Assembly: GCF_000725495.1 (NCBI RefSeq) | Contig: NZ_JNZD01000001.1 | Coordinates: 434,001-498,000, forward strand | Direction: 5' to 3' | Origin: Streptomyces aureus | GTDB lineage: Bacteria; Actinomycetota; Actinomycetes; Streptomycetales; Streptomycetaceae | Length of the DNA: 64,000 nt | In this document: positions 45,335 to 54,300 of the stretch, one piece after another | How the letters are laid out: each line of letters opens with the position of its first letter | Numbering within the stretch: the stretch's first letter is position 1 | Notes under the pieces: generated by a model | The model's database searches: none | Told to the model about the DNA's origin: nothing | What the model saw: only the letters and a program-made list of their open reading frames with translations | Made by a program: the position numbers and the translations under genes

Positions 45335-46435
45335 ATGTCTGCTGTACCTGATCAGTCGACTTCGTCGACGGGCACTGCTTCCGGCGCGTCCTACGCGGCC
45401 GCCGGAGTCGACATCGAGGCGGGCGACCGCGCCGTCGAGCTCATGAAGGAGTGGGTGAAGAAGACGCAGCGCCCCGAGGTCCTCGGCGGCCTCGGCGGCT
45501 TCGCCGGCCTCTTCGACGCCTCCGCCCTCAAGCGCTTCGAGCGGCCGCTGCTCGCCTCCGCCACCGACGGCGTGGGCACCAAGGTCGACATCGCCCGCCA
45601 GCTGGGCGTGTACGACACCATCGGCCACGACCTCGTGGCGATGGTCATGGACGACATCGTGGTGTGCGGCGCGGAGCCGCTCTTCATGACCGACTACATC
45701 TGCGTGGGCAAGGTCCACCCGGAGCGGGTCGCGGCCATCGTGAAGGGCATCGCCGAGGGCTGTGTCCTCGCGGGCTGCGCCCTGGTGGGCGGCGAGACGG
45801 CCGAACACCCCGGTCTGCTCGGCCCGGACGACTTCGACGTCGCCGGCGCCGGTACGGGCGTGGTCGAGGCCGACCTGCTGCTCGGCCCGGATCGCATCCG
45901 TACGGGTGACGCGGTGATCGCCATGGCGGCCTCGGGACTTCACTCGAACGGGTACTCGCTCGTCCGGCACGTCCTCTTCGACCGGGCGAACCTGCGCCTG
46001 GACCAGCACGTCGAGGAGTTCGGCCGCACGCTCGGCGAGGAGCTCCTGGAGCCCACCAAGATCTACTCGCTGGACTGTCTGACGCTGACGAAGAGCGCCG
46101 AGGTGCACGCCTTCAGCCACATCACCGGCGGCGGTCTGGCGGCCAACCTGGCCCGGGTGATCCCGGACGGTCTGCACGCCGTGGTGGACCGCGGGACCTG
46201 GACCCCGGCACCGGTCTTCGACCTCGTCGGCAAGGCCGGCGACGTCGAGCGCCTGGAGCTGGAGAAGACGCTGAACATGGGCGTCGGCATGATGGCGATC
46301 GTCCCCGAGGAGTCCGCCGAGGTCGCCCTCGCCGTCCTCGCGGACCGCGGAGTGGACGCCTGGGTCGCCGGTGAGATCACCGAGCGCGGGGACCACGCGA
46401 CGGGCGCCGCGCTCGTCGGCGACTACGCGAGCTGA
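45335..46435 (+). CDS. purM: Phosphoribosylformylglycinamidine cyclo-ligase
   Basis: 366 residues. It closes the imidazole ring of AIR with ATP (step 5). GASYAAAGVDIEAGDRAVEL, LASATDGVGTKVDIARQLGV, GHDLVAMVMDDIVVCGAEPL, GCALVGGETAEHPGL, MAASGLHSNGYSLVR and AFSHITGGGLAANLARV are all intact. It has a short N-terminal extension of about 15 residues. Probably co-transcribed with purF (42-base gap); no strong ribosome binding site is seen in the gap. Confidence 0.96.
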   Translation: MSAVPDQSTSSTGTASGASYAAAGVDIEAGDRAVELMKEWVKKTQRPEVLGGLGGFAGLFDASALKRFERPLLASATDGVGTKVDIARQLGVYDTIGHDLVAMVMDDIVVCGAEPLFMTDYICVGKVHPERVAAIVKGIAEGCVLAGCALVGGETAEHPGLLGPDDFDVAGAGTGVVEADLLLGPDRIRTGDAVIAMAASGLHSNGYSLVRHVLFDRANLRLDQHVEEFGRTLGEELLEPTKIYSLDCLTLTKSAEVHAFSHITGGGLAANLARVIPDGLHAVVDRGTWTPAPVFDLVGKAGDVERLELEKTLNMGVGMMAIVPEESAEVALAVLADRGVDAWVAGEITERGDHATGAALVGDYAS

Positions 46436-46633
46436 GACGCGAACGGGGGCCGAGGCCGGCGGTCACGCCGGCCGAAGCCCCCGGAGCAGCACGAAACCCG
46501 GTCCGGCGATGAAGCCCGGACCGGGTGAGGTGCAGTCGCTACGAGAAATCCGCCAGGCGGGATCTGCCAGAAACCCGCGCCTGGAGATCCGCTACGAGAA
46601 GAGATCGCGGAAACTGCGAGGGACGCTGTTGCG

Positions 46634-46888
46634 TCAAGCGCCGCGACGTTGAGACTGGGGACCGGACTGGTCGTCCTCGTCCTCGTCGTCGTCGTTGTAG
46701 AGATCCGCGTACTGTGCGTACGGGTCGTCTTCCTCGTCGTCGTCCTCGAACGGCTCGCCATTCGGCGGCTGGCTCGAAGTCGAAGCGCCCAGCTCATTGG
46801 CCAGACGCGAGAGGTCAGTCCCGCCGCTGCTGTACTTCAGCTGGCGGGCGACCTTCGTCTGCTTGGCCTTTGCCCGGCCGCGCCCCAT
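46634..46888 (-). CDS. DUF3073 small protein
   Basis: 84 residues. MGRGRAKAKQTKVARQLKYS followed by a DLSRLANEL helix is the actinobacterial DUF3073 signature; the second half is an acidic Asp/Glu tract (EDDDEEDDPYAQYADLYNDD) ending in a basic tail. A basic head and acidic tail suggest an RNA- or ribosome-associated protein but no function is established. The ATG follows a GAGGGGGT-type ribosome site. It converges with purM. Confidence 0.85.
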   Translation of the reverse strand: MGRGRAKAKQTKVARQLKYSSGGTDLSRLANELGASTSSQPPNGEPFEDDDEEDDPYAQYADLYNDDDEDEDDQSGPQSQRRGA

Positions 46889-47189
46889 GGCTCGACCCCC
46901 TCGGATACGGGGCTCGACGGCCCCAGAGTCTTGACACGCGTTCATGATCTGGAACGGACTCTCCGTGGAGAGACCGGTCCGTAGGGCTTCCACGGTACCT
47001 GAGCCCGCGCCCATACGGTACGTCGCCCGCAGCACGCGCCTTCGCCCAGCCCCCGCGAGGTGCCCTGTCCTCGCTGGTCAACCGCGATTTTAACCTCTTC
47101 TTGGGCTACGACCCGCCGACGGACGTGAGAGTTCTCTCCCAGTCGTCCGCCGACGGGTCCCTGACAAGCGCCGAAGGCCCCCGAAAGGG
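46889..47189. other. Intergenic region between vdh and the DUF3073 gene
   Basis: 300 bases, minus-strand promoter side of the DUF3073 gene. An AT-rich patch TTTTAACCTCTT at 47090-47101 is the only promoter-like stretch; reading on the minus strand gives TTAAAAT. No gene or strong hairpin is seen. Confidence 0.4.
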
Positions 47190-48284
47190 TCAGTGGCCGC
47201 GTGCCTCCGCCATCCGCTGCTCGGCGATCCGGTCGGCCGCCGCGGCCGGCGGGATCCCGTCCTGCTTCGCACGTGCGAATATGGCCAGCGTGGTGTCGAA
47301 GATCTTCGTGGCCTTCGCCTTGCACCGGTCGAAGTCGAAGCCGTGGAGCTCGTCGGCCACCTGGATGACTCCGCCCGCGTTCACGACGTAGTCGGGGGCG
47401 TACAGGATCCCGCGGTCCGCGAGGTCCTTCTCCACACCCGGGTGCGCCAGCTGGTTGTTGGCCGCGCCGCACACGATCCGGGCCGTGAGCACGGGCACCG
47501 TCTCGTCGTTGAGCGCGCCGCCCAGGGCGCAGGGCGCGTAGATGTCGAGGCCCTCGGTGCGGATGAGGGTCTCGGTGTCCGCGACGGCCGTGACGCCCTC
47601 GGGGTGACGGTCCAGGATCCGCCGCACGGACTCGGCCCGCACGTCGGTGATCACGACCTCGGCGCCGTCCTCGCGCAGGTGGTCGACCAGGTGGTGGCCC
47701 ACCTTGCCGACACCGGAGACACCGACCTTGCGGCCGCGCAGCGTCGGGTCGCCCCACAGGTGCTGCGCGGAGGCGCGCATGCCCTGGAAGACACCGAAGG
47801 CGGTCAGCACCGAGGAGTCGCCGGCGCCGCCGTTCTCCGGGGAGCGTCCGGTGGTCCACCGGCACTCGCGGGCCACGACGTCCATGTCGGCGACATAGGT
47901 GCCGACGTCGCACGCGGTCACGTACCGGCCGCCGAGCGAGGCGACGAACCGGCCGTAGGCGAGGAGCAGCTCCTCGGACTTGATCTGCTCCGGGTCGCCG
48001 ATGATGACGGCCTTGCCGCCGCCGTGGTCGAGCCCGGCCAGGGCGTTCTTGTACGACATCCCGCGCGCGAGGTTGAGGGCGTCGGCGACGGCCTCCTGCT
48101 CGCTCGCGTACGGGTAGAAGCGCGTGCCGCCGAGGGCGGGGCCCAGTGCGGTGGAGTGGATCGCGATCACGGCCTTGAGGCCGCTGGCGCGGTCCTGGCA
48201 GAGCACGACTTGCTCATGACCGCCCTGATCCGAGTGGAACAGGGTGTGCAGTACATCAGCAGGCGCGCCGGTTACGTCGGTCAC
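47190..48284 (-). CDS. vdh: Valine/leucine dehydrogenase
   Basis: 364 residues. The Glu/Leu/Phe/Val dehydrogenase pattern is complete: [20 protein letters not shown], catalytic Lys in [20 protein letters not shown], dinucleotide-binding [20 protein letters not shown], and [20 protein letters not shown]. It deaminates branched-chain amino acids with NAD+, feeding acyl-CoA starter units for polyketides. Length and the neighbouring order (purM, this gene, bldC) match S. coelicolor vdh (SCO4089). The GTG at 48284 has GGGAG eight bases upstream. Divergent from the next gene across 222 bases. Confidence 0.93.
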   Translation of the reverse strand: MTDVTGAPADVLHTLFHSDQGGHEQVVLCQDRASGLKAVIAIHSTALGPALGGTRFYPYASEQEAVADALNLARGMSYKNALAGLDHGGGKAVIIGDPEQIKSEELLLAYGRFVASLGGRYVTACDVGTYVADMDVVARECRWTTGRSPENGGAGDSSVLTAFGVFQGMRASAQHLWGDPTLRGRKVGVSGVGKVGHHLVDHLREDGAEVVITDVRAESVRRILDRHPEGVTAVADTETLIRTEGLDIYAPCALGGALNDETVPVLTARIVCGAANNQLAHPGVEKDLADRGILYAPDYVVNAGGVIQVADELHGFDFDRCKAKATKIFDTTLAIFARAKQDGIPPAAAADRIAEQRMAEARGH

Positions 48285-48506
48285 TGTGGTGACTCCCAGG
48301 TAATAAGCGGCGGTTGGGTCCGGCGCCCGTGCGGATGGCGGGCTCCGTGGGAATGAGATTAGAGCCTGTGCCGACCCGCCCCCGGCGCAGTGTTCAGGAT
48401 CACCTACGGGCGGGGTACGGCCGTGGTTCGATTTGCATAGATTTCTGTTCAGGTTCTGAGTGGTTCTCGCTGGTTTTCCCGGTGGTCGACGGGGGAGGGA
48501 GCAGGC

Positions 48507-49355
48507 GTGCCCAAGGTGTCCGCGGTGAACGTCCCGTACACGTCGTATCTGCGGGTGTACGAGCCACTGGCCGCGTTCCCCGAGTCCGAGCGCGACCACT
48601 GGACGCGCTACGCCCGGCGCGCCGAGCGCCCCTCGTACCAGGACGAACTGCGCCGCTCGCTGGCCGATCTGCTGCCCACCCCGCCGGTCCCCGTGCCGGT
48701 GCACGAGAGCGGCGACGCGTTCGTCGCCGAGGTCGACGGGGTGGTGTGCGTCTGCCCCTGGCGCACCCGGCTGCGCGGCTGGCAGGCCCTGGGCGAACTG
48801 GGCGAGGACCTGCCCGCGTCCGTCCTGGACGCGGTGCTGCCGCCGCTGGTGCGCCGTCAGGCCGCGCTCGACTACGAACGCTGGCTGGCGCGCAACCCGG
48901 ACGCCCGCCCCTGGATCCGCACCTCGACCTGGCAGGTGCCGCTGAACTGGTTCGTCCTCGTCACCGACGAGGAGCGGGAGTACGAGAAGGGGACGGGACC
49001 GGCCGGAGCGGCGCCGCTGCTGCGCTACCGGACCCCGATGGTGCAGGCGCGGCGGCGCACGGCGCGGGCCCTGCGCACGCTCCGGGACGCATTGGACGAC
49101 GGCCCGCTCATCGAGGGCCTGGTGGACGTGGGGCGCTGGCTGGAGGAGTTCCATCCGCGCTCGCTGGTGGAACTGGACTACGGCGGGCTGGTGCACGCGC
49201 TGCCGGCCGGTGACCTGGAGGGCGACCACTCCGCCGCGGACGTGGCCGAGGGCATCGAGGCGCTGCGCACCGGGGACGGGGCGACCGCGGGCGAGGCGTA
49301 CGGCCGGCTGGTGGAGCGCTGGCGGTCGGTCAGGGACCGGCGTTCGGCGAACTGA
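48507..49355 (+). CDS. Conserved hypothetical protein
   Basis: 282 residues, mostly helical, with no signal peptide or membrane segment. [20 protein letters not shown] and [20 protein letters not shown] are the most distinctive stretches, and [19 protein letters not shown] may be the C-terminal core. I do not recognise a domain. GGGGGAGGGAGCAGG upstream of the GTG makes translation convincing. Position between vdh and bldC is conserved in streptomycetes as far as I recall. Function unknown. Confidence 0.8.
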   Translation: MPKVSAVNVPYTSYLRVYEPLAAFPESERDHWTRYARRAERPSYQDELRRSLADLLPTPPVPVPVHESGDAFVAEVDGVVCVCPWRTRLRGWQALGELGEDLPASVLDAVLPPLVRRQAALDYERWLARNPDARPWIRTSTWQVPLNWFVLVTDEEREYEKGTGPAGAAPLLRYRTPMVQARRRTARALRTLRDALDDGPLIEGLVDVGRWLEEFHPRSLVELDYGGLVHALPAGDLEGDHSAADVAEGIEALRTGDGATAGEAYGRLVERWRSVRDRRSAN

Positions 49356-50013
49356 ACCCGCCCCCGGGAGGCCCCGGGAGGGTGGTCCGCGCCGATCCGT
49401 TCAAGGTCGGTGCGAACACTTCGGCCCCGTGGTCCGTACACATGGTTCGGGTGGGACGGAAGGTGCTTCCGGGGCGCCTGCGCGGGTGTGATCTGCTTCT
49501 CACAGGATTCGGTCGAACTCGCGTATGGTCCTCGCACACTGAAGAACCCTCACGTCCGGGACGTAGGGCCCGATCCGGGCCAATACGTCAACGGGTGTCA
49601 AGCGTGACGGACGGCACTTACCCGGCTCTTGCATCGCTTCCCCCTCCTCGTGTCAAAATAGGACAAGGAGCCCGGGGGAGGGCTCCCTCCGCCCGCTTTT
49701 GGGGGGGAATCTCGGCATTGCACGCTTTTAGGACGTCTGGTGACTCCTGATCGCCCTGTGACTGATCGTCACAGTGGCGTGACTGTCCGCTATGGCATGG
49801 TCCATCGGCTTCCGTCGCTGATGAACACCTGGGAGGGCAATTCCATCGGTTTGGCCGACGCGGCTGGACGGATGGTGTAGTTGTAGTGCCGAGGACAAGC
49901 CGTTCGTCCTATAACCGACTCGACTCGCGTCCGCCATTTCGGGCAACGCGGGTCAAGGTGCAGAATTTAGAGGAAAGAACCGAGAAGGTTCGGTTCTCCC
50001 GAGGAGGCCGCTC
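49356..50013 (+). promoter_or_regulatory. Long bldC upstream region
   Basis: 658 bases without a supported gene. A perfect palindrome CTGTGACTGATCGTCACAG (49756-49774) resembles a CRP-type site but with seven rather than six central bases. TATAAC (49910-49915) is the best -10 candidate, about 95 bases before bldC; no matching -35 is seen. A hairpin at 49976-49997 abuts the ribosome site. The length suggests multiple regulator inputs on a developmental gene. Confidence 0.5.
49976..49997 (+). promoter_or_regulatory. Hairpin directly upstream of the bldC ribosome binding site
   Basis: AGAACCGA and TCGGTTCT form a perfect 8-bp stem with a 6-base loop; the ribosome site GAGGAGG begins four bases after it (50001-50007). 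In the mRNA this would sit at the edge of the initiating ribosome and could modulate translation. Confidence 0.5.
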
Positions 50014-50220
50014 ATGACCGCTCGCACCCCTGATGCCGAGCCGCTGCTGACCCCCGCTGAGGTCGCCACGATGTTCCGCGTCGACCCCAAGACGGTCACG
50101 CGGTGGGCGAAGGCCGGCAAGCTCACGTCCATCCGCACGCTCGGAGGGCACCGTCGTTACCGCGAGGCTGAGGTCCGCGCACTGCTCGCGGGTATCCCGC
50201 AGCAGCGCAGCGAAGCCTGA
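50014..50220 (+). CDS. bldC: Developmental regulator BldC (MerR-like)
   Basis: 68 residues: LLTPAEVATMFRVDPKTVTR and WAKAGKLTSIRTLGGHRRYR form a single MerR-type winged helix with no effector domain, exactly the BldC size and sequence pattern. BldC binds direct repeats cooperatively and holds off entry into sporulation. GAGGAGG lies six bases before the ATG. It is monocistronic and ends with a U-tract terminator. Confidence 0.97.
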   Translation: MTARTPDAEPLLTPAEVATMFRVDPKTVTRWAKAGKLTSIRTLGGHRRYREAEVRALLAGIPQQRSEA

Positions 50221-50357
50221 GTCATTGCATAACCGGACAAATCAACGGATCCCCCAACCCGTCGAGGCGTCCACACCACAGCTCCAAGCGACGCGGGTTC
50301 TGCCCCAACAGAGCTCTCGCCCAAGCGTTACTGACACTTGAACAGGGTGCGTCGTAG

Positions 50358-50396
50358 ATCGCGCTGGACTCCGCCGGGTCCAGCGCGATTTTTTTT
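50358..50396 (+). terminator. bldC terminator with U-tract
   Basis: A perfect 12-bp stem ATCGCGCTGGAC/GTCCAGCGCGAT followed by eight T residues (50389-50396), a textbook rho-independent terminator and rare in such a GC-rich genome. It lies 138 bases after the bldC stop, so the transcript has a long 3' UTR or a processed small RNA. Confidence 0.85.
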
Positions 50397-50698
50397 GTGC
50401 GTTCCGCGCTCCCCGGAGGCGGGCCTGTGAGCGGCCTTGTCGGAGTCTGGGGGCGGGTGTCGGATCGACTGTGGAAGTCCTCGACAGGCGGTGCAATTGC
50501 ACATATTAAATTGACTGGTTGTATGAGGGGGGTAAGTTCCACACTTCTGAAAACATATGCGGTGACTCCCGTCACATGCCACAGTCCTTGTCCGCCGAGA
50601 GCCTTCTGCGCTAGGGGAGTTGGGCTCGGCCGGGGGTCGTGTCGCACCGGGGCGCACACCGGGACGCGCTCGGGGTGGCCGTCGCGGGGCCGGCCCGG
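50397..50698 (+). promoter_or_regulatory. Orphan promoter with 12-bp palindrome
   Basis: GTGCAATTGCAC (50491-50502) is a perfect palindrome eight bases before TTGACT (50511-50516), and TAAGTT (50533-50538) follows after 16 bases. This reads rightward, but the only gene beyond is on the opposite strand, so an antisense or small RNA is possible. The rest of the stretch holds nothing recognisable. Confidence 0.4.
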
Positions 50699-50890
50699 TC
50701 ACGCCGACGAGGGGCTCTCGTCCTCCGGGGCGCCCTCGGCGTCCTGCTCGTCGTTCGGGACGGTCTCCATGGCCAGTCGTGCGAGCTGATGGCAGATCGG
50801 GCAGTGCCGCGTCAGATGGCGGTAGCCGGAGGCGGCCGCCAGATGGGCTCGGAGCAGAGCCCGGGTCTCGTGCCGGGCGGACACCGCCAT
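50699..50890 (-). CDS. Small CxxC protein (DUF6274-like)
   Basis: 63 residues. MAVSARHETRALLRAHLAAA and GYRHLTRHCPICHQLARLAM give a helix plus a HCPICH motif able to bind zinc with two Cys and flanking His; the tail is acidic. It resembles a small family seen next to bldC in streptomycetes (DUF6274 from memory, not verified). GGAGG five bases before the ATG at 50890 decides the start over the GTG at 50896. Function unknown. Confidence 0.75.
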   Translation of the reverse strand: MAVSARHETRALLRAHLAAASGYRHLTRHCPICHQLARLAMETVPNDEQDAEGAPEDESPSSA

Positions 50891-51169
50891 ACGCACCTCC
50901 AGAGGGCCGTCAGGGCGAGGGCCCTGGATTCCGGGGTACCGGCGGAATGTGACGCCGTCAAGGGACGCGAACGCGCCGCAGGGGCGCTCCTGGAGGGCTC
51001 CCGGCCGCCCGAAGCCGACGCGGAGCGTGCGCGGCCGCGAACCCCGCCGGCACGCTCACCCCAACGGGGCCGGTGGATGTACACGGACGGGCCGGTGGAC
51101 GTGCGCGGACGGGCCGGAGGCCGCAGGCGAACGGGCCGGCAGGCGGGTCGCCGGGGCCCGGACAGACGA
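50891..51169. other. Intergenic region between the CxxC gene and tRNA-Asp
   Basis: About 280 GC-rich bases with no supported gene. It contains the 5' region of the CxxC gene. GGGCCGG words recur near 51085-51160 without fixed spacing. Confidence 0.4.
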
Positions 51170-51199
51170 AAAGGCCCGGAGCTTTCGCTCCGGGCCTTT
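51170..51199 (-). terminator. Terminator after tRNA-Asp copy 1
   Basis: The stem AAAGGCCCGGAGC/GCTCCGGGCCTTT with a 4-base loop ends seven bases before the tRNA 3' end on the minus strand. Confidence 0.75.
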
Positions 51200-51206
51200 C
51201 TTCGTG

Positions 51207-51281
51207 CGGTCCTGACGGGATTTGAACCCGCGGCCTCCACCTTGACAGGGTGGCGAGCACTCCAAACTGCTCCACAGGACC
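51207..51281 (-). tRNA. tRNA-Asp(GUC), copy 1
   Basis: Acceptor GGTCCTG/CAGGACC (with a U/G-free stem), anticodon loop CTGTCAA giving GUC, T-arm GGGTTCAAATCCC, discriminator G. CCA not encoded. Identical to the copy at 56121-56195. Confidence 0.95.
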
Positions 51282-51370
51282 TTGATTCGCAGCGAGTTGT
51301 TCCTGCGCTGCGAAAAGAACAGTACATGAGGTCAGCCCCCGGGTCGAACTCACCACCCGTGGGGCCGCCG

Positions 51371-54300
51371 TCACGGGGCGGCGGCGTCGATCGCCTTCAC
51401 GATCCGCTTGTCGGAGACGGGGTACGCGGTGCCCAGCGCGTGGGCGAAATAGCTGACCCGCAGCTCCTCGATCATCCAGCGGATGTCCAGGACCGACGAG
51501 GGCACCGGCCGGCCCTGGGGCAGCTGCTCCAGGAGCCAGGCGTACTCGTCCTGCATCTCGTGGACCTTCTCCATGCGGCTGGTGTCCCGCTGGGCACCGG
51601 TCGGCATCTGCTGGAGACGGCGGTCCGCGGCGACCAGATAGCGCATCAGGTCCGGCAGCCGCCGCAGCCCCGTCGCCGTCACGAAACCGGGCTTCACCAG
51701 GGCGTCCAGCTGGGCCCGTACGTCCGCCAGGTTCGCCAGCAGGGTCGGGCTGCGGAGGGCCTTCAGACGGCGCTCGCAGGCCTGCCAGGCGGCGAGCACC
51801 TGCTGCACCTGCCCGACCGTACGCACGGTCGTGTCGACGATCTCGGCACGCACCTTGTCGTACAGCTTGCGGTAGGACTCCTCGTCCCACGCCGGGCCGC
51901 CGAAGTCCGCGATCAGCTTGTCCGCGGCGGCCATCGCGCAGTCGTCGAAGAGCGCCTGCACCGAACCGTGCGGGTTCGCGGACAGGGCGAGCTTCTGGGC
52001 GTTGGTGAGCTTGTCCGAGGCGAACTTGCCCGGGTTCACCGGGATGTTCCGCAGGATCAGCCGGCGGGTGCCCTTCCACATCGCCTCGGCCTGCTCGGCC
52101 TCCGTGTCGAAGAGCCGCACCGAGACGGTGTTCGCCTTCGGGCCGTCGTCGACCAGTGCCGGATACGCCTTCACCGGCTGGCCCGCCCGGCGCGTCTCGA
52201 AGACCCGGCGGAGCGGGCCGATCGTCCAGTCCGTCAGCCCCGAGCGTTCCAGCGACTCGCCGCCCTCGCGCTCCGCCGTCGCCGCGGCGGCCTGCGAGAT
52301 CGCCTGGCGCGCCTTCGGCTTCAGCCGGAGCTTGAGGGCCTCCAGGTCCTTGTCCTCGGCCAGCTTGCGGCGCCGCTCGTCGACGATCCGGAACGTGACC
52401 TTCAGATGGTCCGGAAGCCGGGACCAGTCGAAGTCGTCGGCTGTCAGCGGTACCCCGACCATGCGCTTGAGCTCACGCGCCATGGTCAGCGTCAGCGGCT
52501 CCTGCAGCGGGACCGCCCGCTCCAGGAACTTCTGGGCGAAGTTCGGGGCCGGTACGTAGTTGCGCCGGATCGGCTTCGGCAGCGAACGGATCAGCTCCGT
52601 CACCACTTCCTCCCGCAGACCCGGGATCTGCCAGTCGAATCCCTCGTCCGTGACCTGGTTCAGCACCTGGAGCGGGATGTGGACGGTCACGCCGTCCGCG
52701 TCCGCGCCCGGCTCGAACTGGTAGGTCACCCGGAACTTCAGCCGCCCCTGCGCCCAGGAGTCGGGGTAGTCGTCCTTGGAGACCGCGCCCGCCCGGTCGT
52801 TGATGAGCATCGAGCGCTCGAAGTCGAGGAGTTCGGGCTCCTCGTGCCGCTTGTGCTTCCACCAGGAGTCGAAGTGCGCCCCGGACACGACGTGTTCGGG
52901 CACCCGCTGGTCGTAGAAGTCGTACAGGGTCTCGTCGTCCACCAGGATGTCCCGGCGCCGGGCCCTGTGCTCCAGCTCCTCGACCTCGGTGAGCAGCTTG
53001 CGGTTGTCCGCGAAGAACTTGTGGTGCGTGCGCCAGTCGCCCTCGACGAGCGCGTTGCGGATGAACAGCTCGCGGCTGGCCTCCGGGTCGATCCGCCCGT
53101 AGTTCACCTTCCGCTGCGCGACGATCGGCACGCCGTACAGCGTGACCTTCTCGTACGCCATCACGGCCGCCTGGTCCTTCTCCCAGTGCGGCTCGCTGTA
53201 GGTCCGCTTCAGGAGATGGCCGGCCAGCGGCTCCACCCACTCGGGCTCGACGCGGGCGTTGACGCGCGCCCAGAGCCGCGAGGTCTCCACCAGCTCCGCC
53301 GACATCACGAAACGCGGGGGCTTCTTGAACAGCGCCGAGCCCGGGAAGATCGCGAACTTGGCGTTCCGCGCGCCCAGGTACTCGTTCTTGCCCGAGCCGC
53401 GCCCGCTCTCCGAGCCGGTCTCCTTCACGTCCTTCATGCCGATGTGCGAGAGCAGACCGGCGAGCAGGGACACATGGACGCTCTGCTCGGGGGCGTCCTC
53501 CTCGTTCAGATGGATGCCCATCTGCCGGGCGACGGTCCGCAGCTGGCTGTAGATGTCCTGCCACTCGCGGATGCGCAGGAAGTTCAGGTACTCCTGCTTG
53601 CACATCCGGCGGAACGCGGACGAGCCCCGCTCCTTCTGCTGCTCCCGGATGTAGCGCCACAGGTTGAGGAAGGCCAGGAAGTCGGAGGTCTCGTCCTTGA
53701 AGCGGGCGTGCTGCTGGTCCGCCTGCGCCTGCTTGTCGGACGGCCGCTCGCGCGGGTCCTGGATGGAGAGCGCGGCCGCGATCACCATGACCTCGCGCGC
53801 GCAGCCGTTCTTGTCGGCCTCCAGGACCATCCGGGCGAGCCGGGGGTCCACGGGCAGCTGGGCGAGCTTGCGGCCGGTCTGCGTGAGCCGCTTGCGGACG
53901 TCCTTCTCCGCCGGGTCCAGCGCGTTCAGCTCCTGGAGGAGCTGGACGCCGTCGCGGATGTTGCGGTGGTCCGGCGGGTCGATGAAGGGGAACTTCTCGA
54001 TGTCGCCCAGGCCGGCCGCGGTCATCTGCAGGATGACGGAGGCGAGGTTCGTGCGCAGGATCTCGGCGTCGGTGAACTCCGGCCGGGCGAGGAAGTCGTC
54101 CTCGGAGTACAGCCGGACGCAGATGCCGTCGGACGTACGGCCGCAGCGGCCCTTGCGCTGGTTGGCGCTGGCCTGAGAGACGGGCTCGATGGGCAGCCGC
54201 TGCACCTTCGTGCGGTGGCTGTAGCGGGAGATGCGCGCGGTGCCCGGGTCGATCACGTACTTGATGCCCGGGACGGTCAGGGAGGTCTCGGCGACGTTGG

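Noticed and set aside
49756..49774. A canonical CRP site
   Set aside because: The half-sites are separated by seven rather than six bases, so it is reported only as CRP-like.
50014..50220. Phage excisionase
   Set aside because: MerR-like winged helices also occur in excisionases, but size, sequence and gene neighbours identify BldC.
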